Positions 1 to 11,524 of a stretch of 64,000 nucleotides of DNA are shown piece by piece. The DNA is from Zasmidium citrigriseum (taxonomy: Eukaryota > Ascomycota > Dothideomycetes > Mycosphaerellales > Mycosphaerellaceae). The translations under genes were made by a program, and so were the position numbers. The notes under the pieces are model-generated. The model was given only the letters and a program-made list of their open reading frames with translations. It did not search any database and had not been told where the DNA came from. Each line of letters opens with the position of its first letter. Position 1 is the first letter of the stretch. The stretch covers positions 310,001 through 374,000 of the forward strand of contig NHNW01000025.1 in the NCBI GenBank assembly GCA_002786025.1. The letters are read 5' to 3'.

Positions 1-72
1 TCTTTCCGGCCCATCTTGGCAGTGCTCGCAAAGGTTCTTGCTGTAGAGATTGGAGTGAAGGAAGATCGGTGA
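1..72 (+). CDS. Possible C-terminal end of a truncated gene
   Basis: Frame 1 is open from the first base and gives 23 residues (ending VEIGVKEDR) before TGA at 70-72. The residue mix looks like real protein, an amphipathic leucine, valine and alanine run followed by a charged tail, but it is too short to assign. It may be the last exon of a gene whose body lies outside the window, or chance. Confidence 0.3.
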   Translation, partial: SFRPILAVLAKVLAVEIGVKEDR

Positions 73-1767
73 GCGGCTCGTTGATTTATGGGTCTCGAGG
101 GTGCAGTAGTGAAGCTTCTCACGGCGGGGGCTGCTTTGGAGCTCGTCTGCGCTGCAAATCGTAGCTCGGGGCCAGAGACTCGCTGGAGGGATGAGCGCAG
201 CATTGCTGGCGGGCGGTGAGGGGGTGTATTAGGGGATATGTATTGTTTCCAATGGCGGCCAGGAGATGCGAATGGTGGTCGCAATGCCCATTTGATTTGT
301 CTCCTGGAAATTCCGACAACGGCTTCCATGATTTGCAGATCATTCCCGTCATTGCTGCCTCAGGCCATCATCCCGATTTGCCTCGGCGAGTGAAACTCAC
401 CTCCGACATCACCTCCCTTTCACTCTCATCAGAGAAGATATCATCATCCGCAGAACGTTCACTCCATCTCAAGATTCACGCAGAGGCACAGTGCCAATGG
501 GACAGATCTGCTGGATTTTGGACTGCGGCGTCGATCGTGAGATGTGATGACCAGAAAGCAACTCTTTGGCTCAACGAGATTGACCCTTCGGGCGACATTT
601 TGGCGTAGATTCCGTTCGGTGGAAGTTCCAGCAAGAAATGTCGACATGGACGACTGAGGACCTGTCATTACCACCGATGCATGATTCACAGGCATGGACT
701 TTTAGGTGGCATTGACATGCTGGTAACTCTAGCATCCAAGAATCCCCAACCCAAAGAGACAAGAAACGACAAAAGCACAAGAACTCCTCCTGTGCCGGGC
801 ACCCACAGCGATCGCCGAGAATCGAAACCCATTCGCATTCCCATGTTCACTACCAAACGAAAAGTGCAAAAAGGGTCCTTACCAGACCGAGACTCGAACT
901 CTCGCACGAAAAACAAAACAGCAAAAAAACGAGAACTTGCAGTAAGAGAAGAGCGAACAAACTCACAATCACCAGTGATCGTTGGTTTTGTTTGAACTCT
1001 TTACCAATCCATACCCCTAGACCATAGCACCCGGTGGTGCGCAAGGTTCGTAGTTGGTGCTTGTTACTGGATTGATTGGTGATGCACTGATTGAAATTGA
1101 TTATGAAGGTCAAATTTGGACTGGGGCACTCGGGAGCCGTCTTGGTGATGGGAATGGATGGGATGTCTCTTTGCCTTCACACATCATTTCACATCCCAGG
1201 TTTGCTTGTTTCGTGCAATACCTATGCACGGCGCTTCACCACTGGTCCAATGCACATCTCTATTCTTCGCAAGCCATCAGTGCAACGTTCGGCAATGGCG
1301 ACAGCGACTCAACGGCATGGTCACTAGATCATCCCACATCCCTGAACAGGTGCCTGACATGAAACCGGTTGGTCGAGCTAAAGGCGCCACAACAACCTGG
1401 GCTGAACAGATACACAACTCTCTGAGGGCACTCACGGCAACATCACTCTGTGCAATTCGGCGGCAAGGAAGAATATCACATGCAAGTCTTGATACTGCAA
1501 GCTATCGGTATTATGACCGTCTCTCATTCCATCGTATCAACCGGATATCAAAAACCCAAAGAAAAAGAAGTCCCAAAAGTCCATCATCATCAACCCGGAT
1601 GCCCTATTCAAAGTCCACCACGAAGATGTAATTCAATCTGAAGCCGTCGAGAAAGAAGTGAAGGTAAGGCCGTCTTCGTTTGCATGGGTATCGAGGTCAG
1701 GCGGCCGAATCATGGATCGGGGTATCTACTTCTCTGTGGTCTGCATCAGCATATGCCTCGAAAGGGT
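73..1767. other. No convincing gene
   Basis: Open frames here are short, overlap on both strands and have no domain or splice pattern that I recognise. On the minus strand near 1010-1035 there is a tRNA-like box A (tggtctaggggt), but no cloverleaf can be built around it. Probably the 3' flank of the HSP gene on its right plus untranslated sequence. Confidence 0.4.
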
Positions 1768-2244
1768 TTAGGAGAGGAGAGGAGACTGACGGTTCATGCC
1801 GAGAGCATCCTGAGCCTGCTGGACTCCGGAACTCACGGTCTCGCTGGCCTGGTTGGCGAGGTTGGACGCGCCATCTTGGGCTTGCTTGAGCATGGAGTCT
1901 CCCTCCTTCTGGGCGTCGCCACCAGAGCCGGAAACGGCGTCGCTGGCCTTCTGACCCATTGATTTCTCGCCCTCTGCAAGGATTATCAGCAGGCTATACT
2001 CAAGCTGGTGTTGTAAGAGCGACTCACGTGGCTGAAGAGTGCCGGCAACAGAGTCGGCGGTGCCCTTGACGGAGTCCTGGGCTTGCTCGAGGGTGGACTT
2101 CTGAGAGTCTGGCTTGAGGGTGGACTCGAGCTTGTCACCGGCACCTTGGCGGCTGCGAGATTGTCAGGATTGCTCGCAATTGCCGTGGTTGAGGCGATGA
2201 GGACCTCAAGTGCTTGATGCCGCTACTTACAGGTTGTCAGTCAT
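1768..2244 (-). CDS. HSP9/HSP12 family stress protein
   Basis: Small hydrophilic stress protein of about 114 aa. Exons on the minus strand are 2244-2231, 2152-2028 and 1973-1768, with GTAAGT and GTGAGT donors. The spliced product starts MTDNLRQGAGDKL and then carries the family motif KPDSQKSTLEQAQD, followed by a related QPQGEKS repeat. The C-terminal third is an alanine, glutamine and serine-rich amphipathic stretch ending NRQSPLLS. In yeasts, HSP12-type proteins are intrinsically disordered, bind membranes and are strongly induced by heat, stationary phase and osmotic stress. The protein is longer than yeast Hsp12 because of the C-terminal extension. A TATA box lies about 130 bp upstream and a single CCCCT stress-element-like motif at 2420-2424. 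The family call is firm; the exact role is inferred. Confidence 0.85.
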
Positions 2245-3000
2245 GATGGCGGTGTTGAGTTATTGGTTGGTTTGGTCTTGACGGAAGTTGTTGTGGTTGG
2301 ATCCAAGGTTGATTCTAGCGCAAAGTGTTCAAGAGAGGAAGAAGGAGCTTCATCAAGCAAACCTCGACACTTTTATAAACACTCGCACATGTCAAACACC
2401 GACTACCCCGCGACGATGACCCCTCGTTAGCAACACGCACCGCAATCATGAGCGTGCACGCGTTGGAGGACGTGACTGGAACGTCATCTCTCAGCCTAAT
2501 CCTGGTCGCAACGCATCCAGGCAAACGAAAGATCTTGTTATCGTAACACTCATTGGCCACACAAGCAGGTCACCAGAGCTGTCCGCATTCTCCCTTTTGA
2601 GAAACGTCACGATGACGATGGAATTTGCTGTGGCTGCATCCATCACATGCTTGCACGGATACTTGAATACAGGTTGCACGATTGGCCGATCAGCCTGTGA
2701 GGTGTGGCACAGACAGGCTACGAGTTGTTCCGAACTGTCTGCCTAACTTTTTGTTTCGATCTCAGATCTCTGACGAGGAGTGATGTGGTTCATGCGAGGT
2801 GCGGAGCTGGCCGGCTGGAGTTGCTGGTCGCCAACCACTCCTGTTGTTGGACTTCATGTGAAGAAAGAGGAGAGACTTCGACACTCCTCAATGGGGTAAA
2901 TGCGTTGATAAAGGGTCACCGTCGACGCAGGAACCGGTAATGATTTTGACAACGACATATCTGGTCGCTATTTGCCGAATTGCTGGGACAATAAGACCAT
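2245..3000. other. Intergenic: HSP9/12 promoter side and lysozyme 3' flank
   Basis: It contains the TATA box at 2371-2378 and one CCCCT motif at 2420-2424. No supported coding region. Confidence 0.5.
2371..2378 (-). promoter_or_regulatory. TATA box of the HSP9/12 gene
   Basis: On the minus strand this reads TATAAAA within GTTTATAAAAGTG, about 130 bp upstream of the start codon at 2244. That position suits a highly inducible stress gene. Confidence 0.5.
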
Positions 3001-3875
3001 CTAGCACGGTAGAGCGCCAGTGCTCGTGTAGGTCTGGAAGAGCTGAACTTCCTCGGCGCGGCGTCGAGTGAGGCCATCGACTTCTTGGCCACCGGCCTTG
3101 TTCCATTTGGGTAGCTCCTGCTCCGCTACTGTGTTCGGATCCTCGCCATTGTTCAGTCTCTTGACAAGCGTGGATGAACGCATGTTGCCGCAGCCGACAT
3201 TGAACGACCAGGAGACGAGTGCTCCGTATTGGTTCGCATTCAGCTGAACCGAGGAAATGGCATTGCCAAGACAGATCTCGAATTCTCTGACGTCGTCGGC
3301 CAGCAATTCTTCGCCTTCCGCGGTCGTCATGGGATAGCTGTATGGTAGCTCAGAGCAGTCGCTGGTAGAGCACAGGTGACCATATCCAACGGTAGGGTAG
3401 CCTGCGACGTCTTTGTAGGGCGTGGCAGAGAAGCCTTCGAACTGCTTGATGAAGTCGATGATGTTGGATTGCACATGAGGAGGGCAGACTCCACCACTGC
3501 CGCCGCCGCCGCCGCCATTTCCACCTCCACGGATGCAGCACTGGATGTCTGAAGAGCCAGGGCAAAGTCCCGAGTAGCTGCTGGCATGTCAGTATCAACC
3601 TGCACTGGGAAATTGGCATTGACGTACGGCGTGCCATCACACGTGGCTGTGGACTCGCAGGTTCCGCTTACACCACTTGCGGTGCAGCGCCCGTAAGTGC
3701 AGCACTGGATATCGGAAGATCCAGGGCAGAGGCCCGCGGTCGTGGAACCGCTGCACGAACTTGTTGACTGACAAACGCCATTTTGTCCATTCGCAGTACA
3801 GTAGCCGTACTGAGCTGACGTCTGTTGCGCTAGCGCCAAAAGGACCGGAAGGGCCGCGGTCTTCAGAGAAAACAT
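3001..3875 (-). CDS. Secreted GH24 (T4-type) lysozyme with N-terminal cysteine repeats
   Basis: Two exons, 3875-3628 and 3577-3001, with a 50-nt intron (GTACGT donor, CTGAC branch), give 274 aa. The start MFSLKTAALPVLLALAQQTSA is a signal peptide. Two cysteine-rich repeats follow, each ending GLCPGSSDIQCC, then a glycine-rich linker and the catalytic domain from about residue 118. The GH24 signature is plain: QFEGF with Glu130, then YKDVAGYPTVGYGH with Asp139 and Thr145, matching the Glu-8aa-Asp-5aa-Thr triad of T4 lysozyme. GH24 enzymes cleave the beta-1,4 bond of peptidoglycan, so the expected target is bacteria; fungi have no peptidoglycan. The family is phage and bacterial in origin, so transfer into fungi is inferred. 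The cysteine repeats may bind a cell wall, which is untested. Confidence 0.9.
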
Positions 3876-4845
3876 CTTGAAGGTAGGTGCAAGATGATGT
3901 TATTTGTGATGACAATGTAAAGGGAATGTGGTTGAGTCCAATTATATATTCATCTGAGTGCTACAATCAAGCAGTGTGGTGCTTTACGTAGTAGCAAGAT
4001 CATCGTTGTTGCATTGAGGTCGCAGACAACGCTCATCGTCTCGTAGATAAACGTGTAGCGAATCTACAAAGGAAAGTAGTAGACATGCCGAAGAAGGGTC
4101 CTGGGCGCTGACTTGGCGTGTTGATCTCATGAATAGGAACAGAAGGCCATTGGATGCTGGCTCGCTAAAGAATTATACTGCCGAAGCCAGGCTTGCTCCT
4201 GCTGCATTCGGTAGTCATGACGGTCCATCGTTGCTGCAAGTGGCTTCGCAATGCAAGAGCGGATTCTCTCGGCGAATGATGTGCATCTTTCAGCTACTCA
4301 TAGCTGCCTTTGATGGCTTTGATGGTTTGAATGATGGAAGAGATAGCACAGATACGCTCGACTCAACCAACAAGCCCATGGCTTCGATGAGTGGCGTCTG
4401 GCGGCCAGGCGTCTAGCGGGGGCTTCGATCTGATGTGCTTGGTGCTGGTGACATTCGCACTGAAATCTTTCGTTTCTCTGATATTATGTATCTGAGGACA
4501 AGTTAACATCGGGACGAAGAAGTGAAGTCGAAGTTGGCGCTTTGGCTCTGCAAGGGTCATACCGCGATCCCTGTGCAACGTTAGTCAGCGGCGGTTGTGA
4601 CATTGTTCAGTTCGGTCCTCCTCTTACCATCTCCTGCTCAATGATCATCAACACCGTGTTGAGCGCATAGTCTTCGCAATGGAGCCGAAGATGTACACAC
4701 GCCAAGGTACAGGTACTGATGAGCAAGCACCGACGATCCCAGCGACAAGATGCTCCGCAAGAGGGTTGCCATCCGGAGTAGCCATCTCCTGTCTTGCTTC
4801 TTCATTCCTCAACGATAATACTTTGTTCAGACGGCTGTGTTGAAG
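3876..4845. other. Intergenic, no convincing gene
   Basis: The part near 3950 is the lysozyme promoter. The short open frames beyond it have no recognisable features. Confidence 0.45.
3942..3950 (-). promoter_or_regulatory. TATA-like element of the lysozyme gene
   Basis: The minus strand reads AATATATAAT about 70 bp upstream of the lysozyme start codon at 3875. Position and sequence fit a TATA box; no transcript evidence is available here. Confidence 0.4.
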
Positions 4846-5292
4846 ATGGAGTCATTCTCTCGCATCCTCCCGATATCGAAGTCGCGATTCCCACCCGACC
4901 TTCGCGACGCGCTTCTCGCCGCCTCGCCTCTCGTGTTCGAAGAGAACCTGGACGCATCGTATATCTCAAGAGAGCCGCACGAGTACATCCACAATCCTAC
5001 GCGAGCCTGCATTGCAGTGACTCCACGGGCGCGTCTCGTCGTGATGGCCATGGGCGCGAAGAAGATCGACATGCCGCTTCATGAAGAACGTTGGCGCGAA
5101 GCAGTGGATATCACAGCCGACAAGGACGATAGAGTCATCTTCAACGTGCAGCTAGGAGTCGTTGGACCGGGCACAAAGGGTAGCTCTTTGGAGATTCGGA
5201 TCAGGACGAGGCAAGCTCGTAGGATCGTCCAGATTGCAGAGCAAGCACGTAGCCATGTCTCACAGGCACAGGAGAAGTATGCTTGTGAATAG
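4846..5292 (+). CDS. Hypothetical protein, about 148 aa
   Basis: The first ATG of the open frame is at 4846 and gives MESFSRILPISKSRFPPDL. The protein is soluble-looking, with no signal peptide or membrane segment. A central valine-rich stretch (ACIAVTPRARLVVMAMGAKK) is followed by a region predicted as beta strands and a basic C-terminal helix rich in Arg and Gln. I recognise no domain. Codon choice resembles neighbouring genes, with many C- or G-ending codons, which favours a real gene, but it could also be one exon of a longer gene. Confidence 0.4.
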   Translation: MESFSRILPISKSRFPPDLRDALLAASPLVFEENLDASYISREPHEYIHNPTRACIAVTPRARLVVMAMGAKKIDMPLHEERWREAVDITADKDDRVIFNVQLGVVGPGTKGSSLEIRIRTRQARRIVQIAEQARSHVSQAQEKYACE

Positions 5293-6163
5293 ATGTTTGG
5301 GGTTGATACTGATCGTTACCTCTAGAGGTGCCATTGTGTCTGCGCCGCAATCGACACAACGTGGGCTTACCCGGAAACCTGTGCCATCGTAGACAGGTCC
5401 CACGCCCAGAGACTGAACGCTGCGACATTCGATTATTCAAATAAGATTGTATGCGAAGAACAAGATCCATTCGAGTGATACTGTCTTTGAACAGGTATCA
5501 TATTCCTACGCTCTGGTAAGTAGCGCTTGACATTGACACCCGCTGGTAGAAGAAAGAGAATCAGTCCTTTCGCAACACCTTCACCTATGCTTAAGGTGTG
5601 ACGTGAAGGAACTTTGCTTGCCTATGAGTTGCTAACCTGGTTGGCGGTACAAAATGCAGGAAAGTCGGCCGGCCATCGGGGTGAGATTTTAGGACGAATC
5701 GAGAGCCTCAACTCCACATCGTGTTCTTCAGCGCTCTACGCCGACGCCAATGATTGCTTCAACTCGTTCACGAAAGACCTGTCACAAGATTCGGCATTGG
5801 AACACTGATTACCAGCAGGTGATGTGAGGAAGGTGTATAATAACCATTTCTTCACCGCCAAAGGTAGGCAATTCCAAACTTGAAAGTGAGGTGGACAATC
5901 ACCCCGATCCTTATCAAGTGGCTTTCGAAAGCTGCAACCACAAGAAAAAACAGCAAGAGTCATCAGCGGCACTAGCCAGCACCGCACTTTCTTTGTTCAA
6001 AAAGTCCCCGACATCTCTCAACCTGGCGCTCTCTATTCTCTCCCGGATCCTCAACTCCCTACGGTCTTGGAGACTGCCCAGGCACATTCCCACTACCTCC
6101 GCCAAACAACAAAAGCAGCATAACTCATCCGTACCACTTGACACTCCACCGCCAGCTCCGACC
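5293..6163. other. Intergenic, 5' region of the phosphatase gene
   Basis: No supported gene. An open frame runs in from 5891 ahead of the phosphatase start, but its composition (many Ser, Thr and Gln) looks like untranslated leader. Confidence 0.45.
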
Positions 6164-6951
6164 ATGGCCCCGACAATCCACTGCGTCCGCCACGCACAAG
6201 GCTACCACAACCTAACGACCGCCAACCACCGCATGCACGACCCGCTCCTCACACCATTCGGCGAGCAGCAATGCCGCGACCTCCAGCAAAACTTCCCAAA
6301 CCACGCCTCCATCGACCTCATAGTCGCCAGCCCGATCAAACGAACCCTCTACACCGCCCTAATCTCCTTCTCGGACATCATCGCCAACAAGGGATTGAAA
6401 GTGATAGCTCTCCCGGAGCTGCAAGAGACGAGTGATTTGCCCTGCGATACCGGAAGCGATCTTGTGGAGTTAATGAAGGAGTTCGAGGGCAAGCCAGTAG
6501 ACTTCGACCTAGTCAAAGAAGGCTGGAATTCCAAACGAGGGAAGTGGTCTGCACATGGGAAAGCCATTGAGAAGAGAGCTAGAGATGCGAGGGTGTGGTT
6601 ACAAGCTCGGAGTGAAAAGAATATCGTTGTTGTGACGCATGGTGGTAGGACCCACTCCCTGAGTATGCATCTAGCAGCCCGAGTACTGACTTTCGACTGC
6701 TAGGCTTCCTCCATTACTTTACGGAAGACTTCCACGACCAGGATAGATTCGCTGGGACAGGCTGGGCCAACACGGAATTCCGGAGCTATACCTTCTCCTC
6801 CTATGAACCCTCCGAGGCGCATGTAATTGAGACACCAGAGTCGAGGGAGAGGAGGAAAGGAGACCGCAAGGGACTAGATGTCGAGGAGCATGTAAACTTG
6901 CAGAGGACTGCGACGGACGAGCAGATGAAGGGGATTCAGGCCAAGGTTTAA
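6164..6951 (+). CDS. Histidine phosphatase (phosphoglycerate mutase-like) family protein
   Basis: Exons 6164-6644 and 6704-6951, with a 59-nt intron, give 242 aa. The start MAPTIHCVRHAQGYHN holds the family RHG-type motif, with Arg9 and the phospho-accepting His10. The second catalytic His159 sits in VVVTHGG, and the intron splits the second Gly codon. The product continues FLHYFTEDF as in fungal relatives. Family members act on phosphorylated sugars or other small phospho-compounds; the substrate here is unknown. The protein has no targeting signal, so it is probably cytosolic. I chose the ATG at 6164 because the RHG motif of this family lies within the first 10-20 residues; the longer open frame upstream would add a low-complexity leader. 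Confidence 0.88.
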
Positions 6952-7495
6952 AGTTGAAGGCGTTAGCTACGCCACCGACTTCTCGAGAACTTTCTGTTGG
7001 ATAGGGGCACCGTGCATATGCTCAGGAACCGGGCAAGGGCTATAGACATGGAGACGATAGAATTTCTAAAGACGATAGACACTTCGGATGCTTTCAACAA
7101 TTAGGCGAAGCCGGTCGCTTTCGCCGTACGATTGCTTGCACCGAACTCTACCTGACTCCGCTCGAATCAATCGCAGCTAGAGATCACTGGTAAGGTCAAG
7201 GACAAATGAAGACTGATTTCCAGTAAGTCCGCTCAGCCAAAGTTTTGATTATACTCATCTATCGTGCTAGACTCGAAGCCATTGTCGAGTCTTGGGGTAT
7301 CTCAAAATCAATCCCAAACCCAGAGAAGCAATCATCGAACCAGGCATTCACCTCGATACCCAATCGATACCTCCGAAAACAACGCTCTTGTGAAAGCACG
7401 CTTTTGTTGGGGGAAACAAACCACGTGAAAGCAAGCAAGCACTTCCCGACCGGCACCCTCTCATCGTATGTGAACGTCGCGGGCGTAGGAGAAGT
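6952..7495. other. Intergenic between convergent genes
   Basis: It lies between the 3' ends of the phosphatase gene and the minus-strand gene at 7496-8105. I see no gene. Confidence 0.5.
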
Positions 7496-8105
7496 CTACT
7501 GGAGACCGTCCATCAGAATCCTGACCTTCTGGCCCGAGAACTCGCCAATGATGTCCATGGAGTCGTCGACATCGACATCGTCAATGACCTCCCAGTCATC
7601 CTCCTCGAGCTGCTTGCGGTCGGCCAGCGCCCAGTCGTGGGACTTGCTGCGATCCTATCATCACATTAGCCGACAACTCAACGCCTCGAATCACCGCTAT
7701 TAGACTTACCTTCTCGGGAACCTTGCCGCCATTGTCCTTGTAGCGCTGCTCGGCCTTCTTGTGATAATTCTGGACCATAGTCTGGGTAACGACCGCACGA
7801 TGGATAATGGTGGTGACGGTGCGGCCCTTCTCGTCCTTGCGCGTAGTTTGGGTCTTGGGCAGGTCGCAATTGTGGCGGATGCGCGCCTCGAGTTCGGAGA
7901 CGTGGCCCATTGCTTCGTGGGACTTGTCGCCGCATTGGAAGTGGGCGTAGTTGGCTGTGCGATTGGGGAAGGAGGAGCGCGTAGGGCGGGCGGGGACTGC
8001 TGAGCCAGGTGGTTTGGCGTACGACTTGGTGATGTTCTTGCGGTCGAGGATCGTGCTCTGCTCCATGTCCTTGGTGGTGGAAGGGGTTTGTCGATTGGTA
8101 GACAT
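7496..8105 (-). CDS. Conserved-looking hypothetical protein, 184 aa
   Basis: Exons on the minus strand are 8105-7710 and 7654-7496. The 55-nt intron starts GTAAGT and ends GATGATAG, with a CTAAT branch site. The product begins MSTNRQTPSTTKDMEQ. It has a basic N-terminal third, a central segment with CGDKSHEAMGHVSELEARIRHNC, and a very acidic C-terminus (LEEDDWEVIDDVDVDDSMD) ending GQKVRILMDGLQ. No signal peptide or membrane span. The conserved splice and contrasting charge blocks support a real gene. I do not recognise the family and assign no function. Confidence 0.7.
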
Positions 8106-8622
8106 GTTGGGTGAGGGTTGGGTTGGTTTTGAGAAAAGCGGAGCGAGTTTGAGGCAGTGTTGTATGTGGTTGTTTGTGTTGAGAGGATGGAGATGTCGCA
8201 AGATGTACTTGAGGGCGGGAGGTGGCAGCAGCCGCTGCCCGCTACTAGCCGACGCACGGGCCCGCGCATGTGAAGGTAAGTGAATATGTGCGTTCACCTG
8301 AAAATCTTCCAAGACGCGTCCGCGTCTATGCCGAGCATGTTTCTGTTTGCTCCTGATAGTCATATGTTTTGTTCTGGGGATTGACGCGGGTATTAGATGA
8401 CTGTTGATGATCGATGCAGCCCAGGAATCTCTGTTCAGGCAGAAGACGATGGCTGAGGCGTGGTTTTTGAATTTTTGTTATGAGTTTCGTCTCTACGAGG
8501 GTAACGCGCTCGCTATAATACACCCGCGATGCAGGTCAGGTATCTCTATCCCAATTCCCAAAACGCCGTCATATGCATCATGTCATATCCCATCCCTAAA
8601 CGCCATTGTCCCAAACCCTCGT
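8106..8622. other. Intergenic
   Basis: Upstream of the 184-aa gene and downstream of the GT2 gene. No supported feature. Confidence 0.5.
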
Positions 8623-11524
8623 CTAGAAAGTGAAAGTCATCAGCGCCGGATTGAGCGCAATCGGCAGCAACAAATGGCTGACAGCCACTGTCGACATCGG
8701 CAGAATCGCAATGAAATCGCTGATTCTCCAAGAATAAGGAATGAAAGGCCCACAGGCGAGCACAATCATCATAATGATCGCAAAGAGCGAGAAAGCGAAA
8801 CTGCCCTTGAAATTCTTCAAGACCTTCGGCACTTCGATGAAGAAGTTGGAGAATTCCAATTCCTTGGCCGTGGCGCCCCAGGTCATGTTAATTTCGAACA
8901 TGTGGGAAAGCAGGGCCTGGGAGACGTGGAGCGAGAGACCTCCGAGAAAGATGGCCAAGAGGAATGTCCACTTCAAGTTTTCGAGGAGGGAGTTCAGGAA
9001 TGTGCGTTCACCGATACGGTAGCGCATAAGAGCGAGCGAGAGGTTTCCGAGGCCGTTGAAGACGATAACGATGGAGAACCAGACTTTCCAGGAATCGATG
9101 TAGTATTTGTCGAGGTAGCCGTTGAACCAGCCGATGGCGAAGTAGTTGGCGACAGTGAGAATCCAGGCGGCACCGATGGCGTAGTAGGTACCGATGTATG
9201 AGATAATTGTGATCTTGGAGGTAATTCGAATGTTGGAGAAGAGGAACTTGCGGAAGAGCGGCGTGAAGGGTCCGCGCCACGCCCAGGTTCGAATTGGGTG
9301 GAAGAGCAGTTCGTTGCACCTGTAAGAAGAGTGTTAGCGAGCAGTTTAGTTGTTGCGGTTCAAGGATAAACCATACCCATATGCGTACTTCTCCCATCTG
9401 GCGAGTTCGTCGTACACCGTAAGCGAGACACCCTCCTTGAAGCCACCTTGATCCCATGCGGCGAGACGGATGATATAGCCATTGCACTGGAGCTTCAATG
9501 ACATCTCGAAATCCTCAGATACGTGGGCCTCGGACCAGAACTTCTCGTAGCCGTCCTCGTCGAAGTAGCCGATCTCCTGGATAGCAGACCACCTCAGAAT
9601 TGCGTTGTGTCCGACGAAGGGAGCGACGTCTCCGTTGCTGACCGTGTATCGAATTGCCGTGTAAATCAGGTTGGTGAAGAAGGTAATCCCGTTCTCGAAG
9701 TAGTTGTGAACCACTTGCATAACGCCGGAGGCGAATTGCATGATGGCCACTTCTGGCGACGCCTCCATTTCACTCACTGCATCGAGCAGACAGTCCGCAG
9801 GCACACGGGTGTCGGAGTCGATGATTAAGATGTAGTCGCCGATTCGTACGTTGCCGTCGGCCCAAGCTCTGCCATGTTCTTCGAGGACTTCTCCGAGGCA
9901 GCGCTCATACTCCATGGCTTCGTCCATCTGCGTCCACTCTTCATGTCGTTCGACTTCGGCGAGCTTGGCCTCGACATTACACGAGATCATCAAACCGAAG
10001 TTCATGTTCGATGCCTTCTTGAACTTGCCTCTCCGGACGAAGCCATCGGAGCCGTGCTTGGGGCGGGCTGTCCAGCCTGCAAACCAGAAGAACGCAAGGT
10101 CAGCAAACGTTTTCAACACAATACAATGACCTGTTCTTCTTACCTATACTGTTGTCTTGGTAGAACGAAATCCTCGCTTCTCGTTCCTCCTCGTCCAGAA
10201 GCTGCAAGCCATCATCGTTGACCATGATGTTTGCGCTACCACCCTGCATCTCATAAGTCGAAATGGCGGCTTTGATCGATTTTACTGTCGGCGCAATAAC
10301 CGATGCGAGGCCCTCTTTGTAGACTGGACATTGGATCGTCACGTGCGGGAGCGGAGTGCTGGTCAGCCTCACCGGCAACATGGCCGAGTAGAAGCGGCTG
10401 TTCATCTTCATCTGTTTGATTGGCCCAATCATCTGGGCAAGACATCCAACAATGACCTGGGCGAAGAACTGTACCAAAATCAGCATTTTCATCCTTTCTT
10501 CATCTCAAGCTCGACTTACCAGTGTGAAGAAAACCTGAATTGGCGTCAAGAGGATGAAAGCGCATCGAAGGTAGTTTTTGTCGACGACGACTTCAACAGC
10601 GATCTGCCTGAAACCGGCGCCCAACATCGTGGTGACCAGGAACCTGATTTGCTGTAATTAGCACTGGACAAGACCATCGCATTGGACGCAACTCACAGTG
10701 TGAAGCCGACAAGGATGGTGTTCATCAAGTGTGTGGGTCTGGCTTCTGGTGCCATCTCTCCGCTCTCCTCATCGACCATGACCGCGGTCACACGAGGCAC
10801 CTTCTTCTCGTCCACAACCTCCTCTTCTTCGCCAGCCTTTGGATCGTTCGTCTTCCAAACCATGTCGATGAGTTCGGCTTCGATCGCTTGCGCACGCGGG
10901 AAAAGGTTTGTCGGGTCTGTCCAGCAGTCAGCACAGCCTGGCAGTCAATCGCTCTCACGACTCACCATCGTCCCAAACCACCAATAGGCCATCGTGGGCG
11001 ATAAAAGCCGCGAATTGAAGCTTCCTCGCTCGGACAAGATCATCCATGGTTGGAAGCACCTGGACCCGCAGACCATTCTTCAGAGGAACATCCACCGCAT
11101 TTGGTGCCCAAGACAGAAATGTCTTGATGACTCTGCTGTTGACCGTCATGCAGCATGGAAGGTTCAACGCAGAGACAGCGTAGCCAAAGACGGATTCCAC
11201 GAGGTCTGGAGGACATGCAAGATATTGCTCTCGGGCCTTGCGAACAAGAACCCCCTCCTTCTCGCCAGCACCGTCTCCAATCCATCGAGCTGTGCATTGT
11301 TGCTGGAAGAGATAGTTGACCTGGACCTCTTGTTTGAGCTCGGACATGAAGTTGGAGGACTTCATTGAGGATTGTAGCGAGGCGCGAGATGTGCCGTAGC
11401 TATAGGAGCCATATGGCATGCTCCCTGGGGTGGGAGCGCCGGTCTCATCTTGGGCCTTCTCTGTCGCCGGAGTCTCCTTTGTGTCTTCCTTCTTGGAGGA
11501 CTTGAAATAGTTCTTGAACCCCAT
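8623..11524 (-). CDS. Membrane glycosyltransferase family 2 protein (ZtGT2-like)
   Basis: Six exons on the minus strand: 11524-10966, 10916-10697, 10643-10520, 10468-10144, 10076-9377 and 9319-8623, giving 874 aa. All five introns are about 49-67 nt with GT-AG ends. The start is MGFKNYFKSSKKED. A long cytosolic N-terminal part leads to membrane spans near VGFTL and FFTLFFAQVIVGCLAQMIG. The GT-A catalytic domain follows, with DSD at 496-498, SEDFEM with Glu597-Asp598, and LARW at about 634-637 in place of a strict QxxRW. At least four membrane spans follow to the end. The family makes an extracellular polysaccharide from nucleotide sugars. The closest described relative I recall is the Zymoseptoria GT2 required for hyphal growth on solid surfaces. 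The substrate is unknown. Confidence 0.85.

Noticed and set aside
216..608. Open frame of 130 codons on plus
   Set aside because: It overlaps other frames, starts in sequence with no coding bias, and shows no domain or splice partner.
880..1040. tRNA-like sequence on the minus strand (box A tggtctaggggt, box B-like agttcgagtct, followed by a T run)
   Set aside because: The two boxes are about 130 bp apart, the T stem pairs over only three positions in the canonical register, and acceptor strands fit only with a mismatch and wrong spacing. No anticodon arm can be placed.
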